Below are positions 4,828 to 13,434 of a DNA stretch of 25,730 bases, piece by piece (the first letter of the stretch is position 1; each line of letters begins with the position of its first letter). Origin of the DNA: a virus; IMG/VR virus record IMGVR_UViG_3300032006_000075, positions 1 to 25,730 of that record. One strand, written 5' to 3'. The notes under the pieces were generated by a model, which saw only the letters and a program-made list of their open reading frames with translations, made no database searches and had not been told where the DNA came from. Both the position numbers and the translations under genes were made by a program.

Positions 4828-7029
4828 ATGTCTGATATAGAAGCCGGGGATCAACCTGCGGTTGTTGAATCAGAAGATATACCTTATGCTGTAGGTCTTA
4901 TCAAAAAGAAATTTGATGAGGCGGAGCAAGGTAGATTATCTGATGAACAAAGGTGGTTAAATTCCTATAAAAATTACAGGGGTGTCTATGACTCTTCTAC
5001 ACAGTTTAAAGGCTCAGAAAGATCAAAAGTTTTTGTAAAAGTAACAAAGACTAAAGTCTTAGCATCTTTTGGACAGATAACTGATATACTATTCTCTCAG
5101 GGGAAAGTTCCAATTAGTATTGAAGCTACCCCTATACCAGAAGGTATTTCAGAGTTTGCTAGTCTTGATGTTTCTAAAGAAGCTATAATGGCTGCTATGC
5201 AACAACCTCAACAAGAAATGCAATTTGGTGGGGAAGTTGAAATGCAGAACCAAGGTGTAGGTTTTGAAGGTGACGGTAAGTCTTGGAATCCGGGTCAGTT
5301 AGACTTGGGTGAACAACAAGGACTTGACGAGATGCCTGCCCAATTAAATGGTCTCGAAGCTAAATTTGGACAGTCAGAAAAACTCGTTCAAGGTCCTGCT
5401 AAATTAGGTGAACCTCAAATAAAACCTGCCGCAATAGCAGCACAAAAAATGCAAAAAGTTATAGATGATCAATTAACAGAAGCTCATGCAGTATCTGTTA
5501 TGAGACACGCTATATTTGAATGTGTAATGATGGGTACAGGAATTGTAAAAGGACCTTTTCATTATGAAAAAGATATTCATAATTGGGAACAAAATCCTGA
5601 AACTGGTGAAAGAACATATGTACCATTAAAAAGATTAGTTCCTAAACTAGAAGCTGTATCTTGCTGGGATTTTTATCCAGACCCTTCTGCTGTAGATATG
5701 AAAGACGCAGAGTATGCAATACAAAGACACAGGCTTAACAGACAACAAGTTAGAGATTTAAAAAACAAACCATTTTTTGATTTAGAAGCTATAGAAGAAT
5801 GTTTAGATATGGGTTCTAACTTTCAAAAAAGAGGATTTGAAGACGATATATATTCTGATGATGACCCAACATATATGGAAGATAGATTTGAAGTATTAGA
5901 ATATTGGGGAACATTAGATAGTGCAATGGCAGAAGAAATAGGAATGGAAATGCCAGAAGATGCTACCGAATTAAAAGAATTACAAGTTAATATTTGGATT
6001 TGTGGAAATACTATTTTACGAGCAGTTGTAAATCCATTTACTCCAAGTTTTTTACCATATCATGCGTTTCCATATGAGTTAAATCCATATCAATTTTTTG
6101 GTGTGGGTGTACCTGAAAACATGGAAGATGCACAAATGATTATGAATGGTCATATGAGAATGGCAATTGATAATCTTAGTCTTGCAGGAAATATGGTATT
6201 TGATATTGATGAAACAATGTTAGTTCCGGGTCAATCTATGGAAATACATCCGGGCAAAATATTTAGAAGACAATCAGGACAAGCAGGTCAATCTGTTGTT
6301 GGTTTAAAGTTTCCTAATACTGCAGGTGAAAACATACAGATGTATGATAAAGCACGACAACTTGCAGATGAAGAAACAGGAATACCAAGTATTGCACATG
6401 GTCAAACAGGTGTAACAGGAACAGGAAGAACTGCATCAGGATTAAGTATGTTATTAAATTCTGCAGGTCTATCTATAAAAACAGTCGTAAAGAATATTGA
6501 TGATTATTTACTGAAACCAGTAGGAGAATCATTTTATAGATGGAATATGCAATTTAATGTTGTAGACATAGACGCACAAGGAGATTTAGAGGTTAAGGCT
6601 AAAGGTACATCATCTGTAATGGCAAAAGAAGTACGTTCACAAAGATTAACTACTTTATTGCAAACAGTATCTAATCCAATGTTAGCACCTTTTATAAAAA
6701 TACCAAATCTTATAAAAGAATTAGCTATATCACAGGATATTGATCCAGAAGAATTGGTCAATGATACTAATCAAGCTGCAATTTTTGCAGACATTTTAAG
6801 AGGTCTTAATGTTCAACAGGGAGCAGGCGAAGAAGCTGGGACCGTTGGTCAACAACCACAAGGCATGGCAGGCACTGGAGGAGCACCTGCAGGAGCTAAC
6901 CCACAGGACATCTCAGGAGTTGGTGGTGGAACAATCGGAACAGGTTCTACGCCAATTGCAGGGGAAGATGGTTTTACTGGGACACCTCCTGAGCCTGAAG
7001 ACATCGGTGTTGGCAACAGTCAAGAGTAA
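4828..7029 (+). CDS. Portal protein
   Basis: The 733-residue product forms the ring at the DNA entry vertex, joining head, motor and tail. Its N-terminus (EQGRLSDEQRWLNSYKNYRG) and the GRTASGLSMLLNSAG segment at 533-547 followed by VKNIDDYLLKPVGESFYRW are typical of podovirus portals. Length matches P22-type portals rather than the roughly 530-residue T7 type. Residues about 122-205 are a low-complexity Gln/Gly/Glu insertion (QQPQQEMQFGGEVEMQNQG), likely an exposed loop. The last 69 residues (from about 665) are a Gly/Thr/Pro-rich disordered tail. The gene lies directly upstream of a GNAT gene, only five bases apart. Confidence 0.9.
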   Translation: MSDIEAGDQPAVVESEDIPYAVGLIKKKFDEAEQGRLSDEQRWLNSYKNYRGVYDSSTQFKGSERSKVFVKVTKTKVLASFGQITDILFSQGKVPISIEATPIPEGISEFASLDVSKEAIMAAMQQPQQEMQFGGEVEMQNQGVGFEGDGKSWNPGQLDLGEQQGLDEMPAQLNGLEAKFGQSEKLVQGPAKLGEPQIKPAAIAAQKMQKVIDDQLTEAHAVSVMRHAIFECVMMGTGIVKGPFHYEKDIHNWEQNPETGERTYVPLKRLVPKLEAVSCWDFYPDPSAVDMKDAEYAIQRHRLNRQQVRDLKNKPFFDLEAIEECLDMGSNFQKRGFEDDIYSDDDPTYMEDRFEVLEYWGTLDSAMAEEIGMEMPEDATELKELQVNIWICGNTILRAVVNPFTPSFLPYHAFPYELNPYQFFGVGVPENMEDAQMIMNGHMRMAIDNLSLAGNMVFDIDETMLVPGQSMEIHPGKIFRRQSGQAGQSVVGLKFPNTAGENIQMYDKARQLADEETGIPSIAHGQTGVTGTGRTASGLSMLLNSAGLSIKTVVKNIDDYLLKPVGESFYRWNMQFNVVDIDAQGDLEVKAKGTSSVMAKEVRSQRLTTLLQTVSNPMLAPFIKIPNLIKELAISQDIDPEELVNDTNQAAIFADILRGLNVQQGAGEEAGTVGQQPQGMAGTGGAPAGANPQDISGVGGGTIGTGSTPIAGEDGFTGTPPEPEDIGVGNSQE

Positions 7030-7034
7030 AATAG

Positions 7035-7505
7035 ATGACAATAAGCATAAGAAGTCTGAAAGAGTCTGATTCAGACCAAATAGTAGAGTTAGCTAAAAGC
7101 GAACACAATGAAAGTTATTATAACTTTTTAACTTTTAGTGAAGACAAAATACGAGCATTAGTAAAAACAACAATAGCAATGCCAGATGGTACAATTTGCT
7201 ATGTTGCAGAAGAACATGGTAAAATAATTGGTTTTATTTGTGGTTATTTAATTATGTATATTTCGACTAATGATTTTTTTACACAAGATTTAACTATATA
7301 TGTTACTCCAGATAAACGAGGAACATTAGCAGCTAAAAAATTAATTAAATATTTAGAATGCTGGGCTGAGATGAAAGGGTGTAAAGAATTATCATTAAGT
7401 ATAACATCTAATATTAATGCTGAAAGAACAGGTAAATTTTATAAATTATTAGGGTTTTCAGATGTAGGAAAAATATATCGAAAACAATTAACAAAGGAAA
7501 AATGA
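7035..7505 (+). CDS. GNAT-family N-acetyltransferase
   Basis: This 156-residue protein has the GNAT layout: N-terminal ISIRSLKESDSDQIVEL, the central beta strands CYVAEEHGKIIGFICGYL (55-72), and motif A LTIYVTPDKRGTLAAKKLI (86-104) whose RGTLAA forms the acetyl-CoA pyrophosphate loop. NAERTGKFYKLLGF (128-141) is motif B. It would transfer an acetyl group from acetyl-CoA to an amine, probably a protein or small molecule; the substrate cannot be read from sequence. It lies between portal and the transglycosylase virion protein, so a late role such as modifying a virion or host protein is inferred. Confidence 0.85.
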   Translation: MTISIRSLKESDSDQIVELAKSEHNESYYNFLTFSEDKIRALVKTTIAMPDGTICYVAEEHGKIIGFICGYLIMYISTNDFFTQDLTIYVTPDKRGTLAAKKLIKYLECWAEMKGCKELSLSITSNINAERTGKFYKLLGFSDVGKIYRKQLTKEK

Positions 7506-7512
7506 GGTAATT

Positions 7513-9882
7513 ATGGGCGGAGGCGGAGGTTCAAAAACAGTAGAAGTCGTAGAATATGTATACGAAGATCCAAAACATAGTATAACATCACAACAGATGG
7601 TTGATTTGTTTGGTCATGAACAACGACAAGCAGGACAACAAGATATATTTCAAGGAGCTGATATCGTAGGTAGACGGGCACAACCTACACCTACTGTAAC
7701 AGAAGTAGCAAGATATTTAAAAGATACTACGGGTGCAAATGTTATATCTGTTCCTGAATCCTCAGTTATAGAAGGTTCCGGAGGTATCGGTACAGGTATT
7801 GAAGAGTTTCAAACATCACAATTGGGACAAATAACCAGTAATATAGCTATGGATGTAAAAGCTAAAAAACCTGATTTACCTAAAGTAGCCTTACCAGAAC
7901 CTGCTGCGGGAATGAAAATTACAGGCGTAAAACCAAAAACTGCAGAACAAACATTAACAGATATTCAAGGATTTTCAGATATAGCTACAAGTGCACAACA
8001 AGGTGGTATAATACCTGATCCTAGTGTAGCACAACAAACAGCTGTAGGATTTCCGGGCTCAGATGTTTCGAGCAATTTATATAAACAACCATTAGCACCA
8101 ATTACTGAACAAATGCAACGAGCAAAGTTAGGTGCACAAGAAGGTTTAAGAGTTCCTGAAACTCTTGCAAATGAACCTGAATTAAAACCTGAAGTACCAG
8201 AAGGTAAAGGCGAAGCAATGGGTTTACCTCAACTATTTAATAAACCGGGTGCAGGTAAAGACGCAGATGATATCGAAGCAATTGCAGAACCAGATGATTT
8301 TATTTTAAACTCAAAAGTAAAAGAAATAGAAGGTGAAAAAGATATAGATGCAATGTTAGCGGGTGCAATAGATATTGCAAATAGAAAAGGATATCGTTTA
8401 TCACCACGTATAACAAATTTACCAAAAGATAAAGTAGTACCATTACTTGTAAGCAAAGATGAAATACGAGTTCCAAAAGTACTAGCAAAAATTATTGGTT
8501 ATGACAAATTAACCAAGATGAATAACCGAGGTAAAGCTGCGATGAAGGCAGAAGAACAACGACAGGCAACAGGGCAGCAAGTTGCACAAGCAAAACATGG
8601 CGGTGAAGTTCACAGCCAAAAAAAAAAATTTAAAGACGGTGGGTCTGTAGAAGGTGAATCTGCTACTAGTTTTCAAGATAAATTAAAGCAGTCTGAAAGT
8701 AGTGGAAGATATAAAATTGTTAATGAACAAGGTTATATGGGAGCATACCAATTTGGGGATGCAAGATTAAAAGATTATAAAGATGCAACTGGTGAAGAAT
8801 TTAGTAGAGAAGAGTTTTTAGCTAATGATGAATTACAAGATAAAATTTTCGAGTGGCATATAGAAGATTATACAACAAGAATTAAGGAAGATGGTTTAGA
8901 TAAACATATTGGAACAAAAATTAAAGGTGTTCCTGTTACACATACTGGATTATTAGCTGTTGCTCATTTAGGCGGATATTCCGGAATGACAAAATTTTTA
9001 AAAACTCAAGGTAAATATAATCCAAAAGATAAAAATAAAACAAGTCTTCTTGATTACTTAGAGAAATTTTCAACACTAGATAAGTCTAAAAAAGACACCC
9101 TTTTACAAAATACCGAGGTACCTTTTGTAGACAGAATTTTAAATCCAGAAAATTATATAAAACCGAAAGAACAAATAGATTCAGAGGGAAGAAGTTTTAT
9201 AGAAACACATAGAATGTCTTCTAGAGATAATTGGGCTTTTCCTACTGTAGTAATTGAAGATAATAAATATATAGATTTAATGGACAGATACAAGGGAGAT
9301 ATTAACGCTGTATTTGATCATAATAAAAAAACTGGAGATATACTTAGATTTCCTAGCGATGAAGAAGCACAAAACTTTTCTATGAATTATAAAGATATTC
9401 CATCTGCACAAAAATTTAATGAATATTATACACCAGATTATAGTAAATTTGAAGAAGAAGATAGAACAAACAGAGAAAAGATACAAAGAAAAATTTATGA
9501 TACTGCTCATACAATAAGACCACACGTAGATAGACTGATAAAAACAGGAGAATTACCACAGGAACAATTTAAAAGTTTTATGTCAGATGCAGTTAAGGCA
9601 AAAGTAGGTGATGCTGTAGTAGACAAAGCAAAAGATTTAGGAATGTACCCTAACTTTTTAGATGAAATAGATGCATCTGCAGAAATTAAAGGAAAAGATG
9701 ACTTCTCAGTACGAGCAGGAGACTTTGAATACGAAGAAAATCCTTTTAATAGACGTATACAAAAAACATTTGGTGAACCTGAAGGTATACACGGAAGCGT
9801 GGGAATAGACCAAAGTAAATACAGAGACGACACCTATGTTGGTGGCAAATTAGTTTTCCCACTAGGAAAACCTAAAAAATAG
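7513..9882 (+). CDS. Virion protein with lytic transglycosylase domain
   Basis: The 789-residue product is a mosaic. Residues 1-250 are Gly/Gln/Pro-rich and likely flexible, starting with GGGGGSK. Residues 262-345 form a compact charged segment (DDFILNSKVKEIEGEKDI). A basic GG-containing linker (KHGGEVHSQKKKFKDGGSV, 361-379) leads to a lysozyme-like domain: SESSGRY with probable catalytic E395, then GYMGAYQFG (407-415) and AHLGGYSG (484-491). At about 553-630 lies a module I know from other phage virion proteins (THRMSSRDNWAFPTVV followed by KKTGDILRFPSDEEA). The C-terminus is DTYVGGKLVFPLGK. It probably cuts peptidoglycan during DNA ejection. A tail-tip location is the alternative. Confidence 0.8.
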   Translation: MGGGGGSKTVEVVEYVYEDPKHSITSQQMVDLFGHEQRQAGQQDIFQGADIVGRRAQPTPTVTEVARYLKDTTGANVISVPESSVIEGSGGIGTGIEEFQTSQLGQITSNIAMDVKAKKPDLPKVALPEPAAGMKITGVKPKTAEQTLTDIQGFSDIATSAQQGGIIPDPSVAQQTAVGFPGSDVSSNLYKQPLAPITEQMQRAKLGAQEGLRVPETLANEPELKPEVPEGKGEAMGLPQLFNKPGAGKDADDIEAIAEPDDFILNSKVKEIEGEKDIDAMLAGAIDIANRKGYRLSPRITNLPKDKVVPLLVSKDEIRVPKVLAKIIGYDKLTKMNNRGKAAMKAEEQRQATGQQVAQAKHGGEVHSQKKKFKDGGSVEGESATSFQDKLKQSESSGRYKIVNEQGYMGAYQFGDARLKDYKDATGEEFSREEFLANDELQDKIFEWHIEDYTTRIKEDGLDKHIGTKIKGVPVTHTGLLAVAHLGGYSGMTKFLKTQGKYNPKDKNKTSLLDYLEKFSTLDKSKKDTLLQNTEVPFVDRILNPENYIKPKEQIDSEGRSFIETHRMSSRDNWAFPTVVIEDNKYIDLMDRYKGDINAVFDHNKKTGDILRFPSDEEAQNFSMNYKDIPSAQKFNEYYTPDYSKFEEEDRTNREKIQRKIYDTAHTIRPHVDRLIKTGELPQEQFKSFMSDAVKAKVGDAVVDKAKDLGMYPNFLDEIDASAEIKGKDDFSVRAGDFEYEENPFNRRIQKTFGEPEGIHGSVGIDQSKYRDDTYVGGKLVFPLGKPKK

Positions 9883-10018
9883 TAAGTGCAATAACACACA
9901 AGAATTTATACCTGCGTGATTGGTATGGGTATCAGCGACTTTCAATTTATTGAAACACTGATTATTTAACAACTACCGATGGGCGACCTAGCATAGCTAG
10001 CACCATAAGGAGATAAAC
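9883..10018 (+). promoter_or_regulatory. Hairpin-rich spacer before scaffold gene
   Basis: This 136-base gap is the longest between core head genes. Hairpin one spans 9931-9962: ATCAG pairs with CTGAT, and after an internal loop TTTCAA pairs with TTGAAA around TTTA, followed by TATTT. Hairpin two spans 9988-10000, CTAGC and GCTAG around ATA. TATTTAAC (9963-9970) resembles the TATTAAC motif. AAGGAG lies before the scaffold ATG. It could terminate or process transcripts and restart expression for the abundant scaffold and capsid proteins. Confidence 0.4.
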
Positions 10019-10888
10019 ATGACTGAAAAACAAGTCGAAGCAAAAGTGGAGGAAAAGGTTGAAGATTCAGAGCCTACCCCATATCGAAACGACTACCATA
10101 AGGATCTTGACAAAGAAGATCCACAACCTGACCCTGAAGCTGTAGAAGCTGAAGCTACTCAGAAGGAAGAAGATAAATCTTTTTTATCTACTTCAGAAGA
10201 CACCGAAGTAAAAACCCACAATTTTAAAAAGCGTTATGATGATTTAAAAAAACATTATGACACAAAATTAGATGAGTGGAAACAGGAAAAAGAAACTTTG
10301 GAGGCTCAATCTAAAGCTGCGAAAGCAGAAAAAGATTATAAACCACCAAAAACCTCTGATGAATTAAAACAATTCAAAGAGGACTATCCTGATATTTATG
10401 GAGTTGTCGAAACTATTGCTCATCAGCAAGCTGGTGATAAACTTCGCACAGTTGAAGATAAATTAGCACAGATGAGTGAAAGAGAAGAAGACCTAGTTAG
10501 AGATAAAGCACAAACTGAACTGTTATCAGTACATCCTGATTTCTTAGAGTTGAAAGACACTGAGAATTTTCAGGGTTGGTTACAGGAGCAGCCTACCTCT
10601 ATTTCTGATGGTATTCTTAAAAATGGTACCGATTCTAAATGGGCAGTTCGAGTATTAGACCTATACAAAGCAGATGCTGGTATCAGTAAAAAACCTGATA
10701 CTGCCAAATCTACTAAGTCTGCAGCGGAAGCAGTAACCAAGACAAGTCGAGTCAAGATTCCTGAAAAAGCTGGAGATAAGAAAATTTGGAAACAGTCTGA
10801 GATAAGAAGACTCAAACCGCATGAATATGAACCTCTTGAAAAAGAGATTGATCTTGCGGCAAAAGAGGGACGCATATCTTCAGACTAA
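10019..10888 (+). CDS. Capsid scaffolding protein
   Basis: The 289-residue protein is highly charged and predicted helical, as scaffolds are. An acidic, Pro/Glu-rich N-terminus (1-60) leads to a coiled coil (about 68-112, KKRYDDLKKHYDTKLDEWKQ). A second helical region follows at about 145-170, and a basic C-terminal segment (about 225-289: KIWKQSEIRRLKPHEYEPL) is the likely capsid-binding helix-turn-helix. It sits directly before the major capsid gene, the usual place. It would guide assembly of the procapsid and then leave. No protease is seen nearby, so exit without cleavage is likely. Confidence 0.85.
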   Translation: MTEKQVEAKVEEKVEDSEPTPYRNDYHKDLDKEDPQPDPEAVEAEATQKEEDKSFLSTSEDTEVKTHNFKKRYDDLKKHYDTKLDEWKQEKETLEAQSKAAKAEKDYKPPKTSDELKQFKEDYPDIYGVVETIAHQQAGDKLRTVEDKLAQMSEREEDLVRDKAQTELLSVHPDFLELKDTENFQGWLQEQPTSISDGILKNGTDSKWAVRVLDLYKADAGISKKPDTAKSTKSAAEAVTKTSRVKIPEKAGDKKIWKQSEIRRLKPHEYEPLEKEIDLAAKEGRISSD

Positions 10889-10899
10889 TTATACGTTTT

Positions 10900-10906
10900 T
10901 ATTAAC
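10900..10906 (+). promoter_or_regulatory. TATTAAC motif, copy 4, before capsid gene
   Basis: TATTAAC, preceded by a T tract, lies 25 bases before the capsid ATG at 10932. The spacer also holds AAGGAGG, a near-perfect ribosome binding site, consistent with high capsid expression. Confidence 0.35.
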
Positions 10907-10931
10907 TTTCTAATACTATAAGGAGGTATTT

Positions 10932-11861
10932 ATGACAGTTGCAATAGCATCCGGTTACCAAAATTTAGGTAACGGAAATTTTGTGCCTACTATTTACTCT
11001 CAGAAAGTTCTTAAATTCTTCAGACGTGCATCAGTGGTTGAAGATATTACCAATACTGATTACACTGGAGAAATCGAGAATTACGGAGACACAGTAAATA
11101 TCATAAACGAACCGACTGTTACTGTTAGTTCATACTACAGAGGTAGTGTTGTAAATGCTCAAACATTAACTGACGCACAAACTACTTTAACTGTTGATCA
11201 AGCTTTTGCATTTTCTTTTAAAGTTGACGACATTGAAGAAAGACATAGTCACTTAAACTGGGAAAGCATTGCTACATCATCTGGTGCGTATGCGTTAAAG
11301 AAAAAATACGATTATAATGTTCTTAACGCTATGATATCAGGTGCATCTACTGATAGTGGACTAGGTACAAGTGGCAGTGGTATTGCTGGTGTGGATACTG
11401 GAGATGAAGCTTCAGATTTAATATCCAAAGCCGGTAGACTCTTAGATCAAAACGATGTTCCACAAGAAAATCGTTGGTATGTTGGCTCTCCTATACTGTA
11501 TGAAGTGCTTTCTAAATCTGCATCTAAATTAATGGATCAATCCATTGTAGATAGCAGCAAGGAATCACCATTACGTAATGGAAAAGTCATAGCTGGTCCA
11601 ATCAGAGGTTTTACTATGTATAAAACTAATGTATTTGATACAGGAACAGCTGGTACAGATGAAGTAAACCCATCTGGATCTAATGAGTATTATTCATTAG
11701 CGGGACATATGTCTTCTACAGCAACCGCATCTCATATCGCAAAAACTGAAGTTGTTCGTGATACTGATAGTTTTGCAGATATCGTAAGAGGCTTGCATGT
11801 ATTTGGACGTAAAGTTCTAAGAAGTGGAGCAGTATTTAGCTCTACATTAGTCATCACTTAA
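10932..11861 (+). CDS. Major capsid protein
   Basis: This 309-residue protein forms the icosahedral shell, presumably with the HK97 fold. Typical elements are the N-terminal arm (NGNFVPTIYSQKVLKFFRRA), the ENYGDTVNIINEP strand, the TLTVDQAFAFSFKVDDIEE region characteristic of podovirus coat proteins, and a C-terminal HVFGRKVLRSGAV. A central loop is rich in Gly and Ser (about 133-155, STDSGLGTSGSG). It is shorter than P22 coat (about 430) and T7 capsid (about 345). It follows the scaffold and has the strongest ribosome binding site in the window, fitting a highly expressed structural gene. Confidence 0.92.
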   Translation: MTVAIASGYQNLGNGNFVPTIYSQKVLKFFRRASVVEDITNTDYTGEIENYGDTVNIINEPTVTVSSYYRGSVVNAQTLTDAQTTLTVDQAFAFSFKVDDIEERHSHLNWESIATSSGAYALKKKYDYNVLNAMISGASTDSGLGTSGSGIAGVDTGDEASDLISKAGRLLDQNDVPQENRWYVGSPILYEVLSKSASKLMDQSIVDSSKESPLRNGKVIAGPIRGFTMYKTNVFDTGTAGTDEVNPSGSNEYYSLAGHMSSTATASHIAKTEVVRDTDSFADIVRGLHVFGRKVLRSGAVFSSTLVIT

Positions 11862-11877
11862 TTAAAAGGAGAATAAC

Positions 11878-12321
11878 ATGACAACATATACAAAAACCGG
11901 CGATGCCGGTACAGTAGGTCACTCCGCAATTAAGAGGGTGCCTTACTTGGTCGAAAATACAGTTGATATGTCAGCTTTCGACCCAACTAACTCACCAGCG
12001 GACACTGTTCAAATGATCAATGTTCCAGCTGAAACTTTTGTTCTTAGTGCAGGAATGGAAGTAATAACTGCGAGTTCTAGTTCTGTAACTTGGACTCTAG
12101 GTGACGGAAGTGATCCGAATAGATACGTAACTACATCAGAAGGTACTAATGCAGCAGCACACAAAGCTGTTGTTGCACACGCTTCTAATACGGGATGTGT
12201 CTATGCATCAGCGGATACTCTTGATCTAGTTGTTGGCGGTGCTCAAGATACTGCTGGTAAAGTTAGAGTTTGGGCGATTATGTGTGACATTTCAGGTGTT
12301 GACGAAACTGACCGAAACTAA
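11878..12321 (+). CDS. Probable capsid decoration protein
   Basis: The 147-residue protein is beta-rich, with alternating T/V/A/S and few charges (VQMINVPAETFVLSAGMEV, SSSVTWTLGDGSD). It lies 16 bases after the capsid gene with its own AAGGAG site and before a terminator-like hairpin, so it belongs to the head transcript. Position, size and composition fit a head decoration or head-fibre protein. Two Cys (about 106 and 136) are present. I do not recognise the exact family. Its VPA element also occurs in the small beta proteins at 14114 and 19440. Confidence 0.6.
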   Translation: MTTYTKTGDAGTVGHSAIKRVPYLVENTVDMSAFDPTNSPADTVQMINVPAETFVLSAGMEVITASSSSVTWTLGDGSDPNRYVTTSEGTNAAAHKAVVAHASNTGCVYASADTLDLVVGGAQDTAGKVRVWAIMCDISGVDETDRN

Positions 12322-12329
12322 TAACTAAA

Positions 12330-12361
12330 ATCTAAGGGGGAAATAAAATTCCCCCCTAGAT
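12330..12361 (+). terminator. Strong hairpin after capsid genes
   Basis: ATCTA (12330-12334) pairs with TAGAT (12357-12361), and GGGGGAA (12336-12342) pairs with TTCCCCC (12349-12355) around ATAAAA, with a single A-C mismatch between the two stems. It begins nine bases after the decoration gene stop. No U-tract follows on the + strand, so it may act as a leaky terminator, an RNase processing site, or a stabiliser of the capsid transcript's 3' end. Confidence 0.65.
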
Positions 12362-12381
12362 CTATGGAGGCTGTAAATACA

Positions 12382-12388
12382 TATTAAC
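12382..12388 (+). promoter_or_regulatory. TATTAAC motif, copy 5
   Basis: TATTAAC lies just after the terminator-like hairpin and 29 bases before the oxygenase ATG at 12418, where a new transcript would be needed. Confidence 0.35.
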
Positions 12389-12417
12389 AAGCGTAATGAT
12401 TTAGTCAAGAGGTAATT

Positions 12418-13086
12418 ATGAAATTTCACAAGTCTCCAATTGAAGGCATACGAGTAGTATCAAATGATCCTTTTTTAGGAATTATTGATGACTTTTTAGA
12501 TGATAAAGAAATTAAAGGAGTTATAGATTTAGTAAAAGACGAATTAAAACCTAGTTTAACTGTTAATAAAGAAACAGGCGAATACACGGTTTCTAAAACA
12601 AGAACTTCATATAGTGCAGAGCTACCAAAACATGCAACATTAGTACAAAAAATAGCAGAAAAATGTAGTACATACTCTGGCTATGATAAAGAACAATTAG
12701 AAGAATTACAAGTTGTTCATTATGAAGGCGGGCAAAAATTTGACTTTCACCATGATTCAAATCCACCGCTAAATAGAATATGTACAATATTAGTCTATTT
12801 AAATGATGTAGATAATTATGAAGGTCTAACAACATTTCCATATATAGGATATGCAGTTGCACCAAAAAAAGGAAGAGCAGTTATTTGGTATAACTTTAAA
12901 GATGATGGTAAATATGATATACGAGCAGGGCATGTTGGTTCACCAGTAACAAAAGGTGAAAAGTGGGCGTTAAATATATGGATAAAAGAAAACGAACTGA
13001 AAAATAATAAAGAGATAGATAAAAAATTTATTGAGTCTGAACATAAGAAATATCCACCAAAAAAGAAATTAGAAGTAATACTATAA
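12418..13086 (+). CDS. 2OG-Fe(II) oxygenase, prolyl 4-hydroxylase type
   Basis: This 222-residue enzyme has the complete prolyl 4-hydroxylase signature. FHHDSNPP supplies the iron ligands H111 and D113. ICTILVYLNDVDNYEGLTTF forms the core strands. AGHVGSPVTKGEKWALNIW supplies the third ligand H172 and, ten residues later, K182 for 2-oxoglutarate. It would hydroxylate a protein side chain, most likely proline, using O2, Fe(II) and 2-oxoglutarate. It has no signal peptide, so it acts in the host cytoplasm. Its stop overlaps the next ATG (TAATG), coupling it to a Cys-rich protein. The basic C-terminus (HKKYPPKKKLEV) contains prolines. Confidence 0.9.
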   Translation: MKFHKSPIEGIRVVSNDPFLGIIDDFLDDKEIKGVIDLVKDELKPSLTVNKETGEYTVSKTRTSYSAELPKHATLVQKIAEKCSTYSGYDKEQLEELQVVHYEGGQKFDFHHDSNPPLNRICTILVYLNDVDNYEGLTTFPYIGYAVAPKKGRAVIWYNFKDDGKYDIRAGHVGSPVTKGEKWALNIWIKENELKNNKEIDKKFIESEHKKYPPKKKLEVIL

Positions 13087-13433
13087 TGAAGTTTAAATGT
13101 TCAGTATATAATAATCCAAAAAAAAGGTTTCAACCTGATGGGTGTGCATGTTCACATAATTTACGTTTAGATTATGATGCATTTCCGGGAAAATTGGAAC
13201 CAATGAAGATTCAAAAAGGACCCTATAAAGGAAAAGATATTGTGTTATTTTGGGACCCTTATAAATGTGCAGATGGAAAATGGAGACCATTAGGATTAAG
13301 TGAGTGCACATTTTTTTGGAATCATAAAAACCAAGAATATGAGGGAGAATGTACAGAGTGTGGCATGTGTTGTGTAAAAGAAGTTAATGGAGAAATAGTT
13401 CCATGTAAATATTTAGATTTAAAAGGAGAATAA
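13086..13433 (+). CDS. Cysteine-rich protein with CxxCGxCC motif
   Basis: The 115-residue protein has ten Cys (5, 20, 22, 61, 74, 89, 92, 95, 96, 107). The cluster GECTECGMCCVKEV followed by PCKYLDL closely resembles the CxxCxxCC...C pattern of the YkgJ-type zinc- or iron-chelating domain. The N-terminal half (GCACSHNLRLDYDAF, then WDPYKCADGKWRPLGLSEC) may supply further ligands. It overlaps the oxygenase gene by one base, so the two are made together. A metal-binding role is likely; delivery of iron to the oxygenase, or redox support, is inference. It could also be a structural zinc protein. Confidence 0.7.
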   Translation: MKFKCSVYNNPKKRFQPDGCACSHNLRLDYDAFPGKLEPMKIQKGPYKGKDIVLFWDPYKCADGKWRPLGLSECTFFWNHKNQEYEGECTECGMCCVKEVNGEIVPCKYLDLKGE

Positions 13434-13434
13434 T

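Noticed and set aside
12330-12361. Hairpin read as a classical Rho-independent terminator with U-tract
   Set aside because: No T run follows on the + strand, so only a terminator-like or processing role is claimed.
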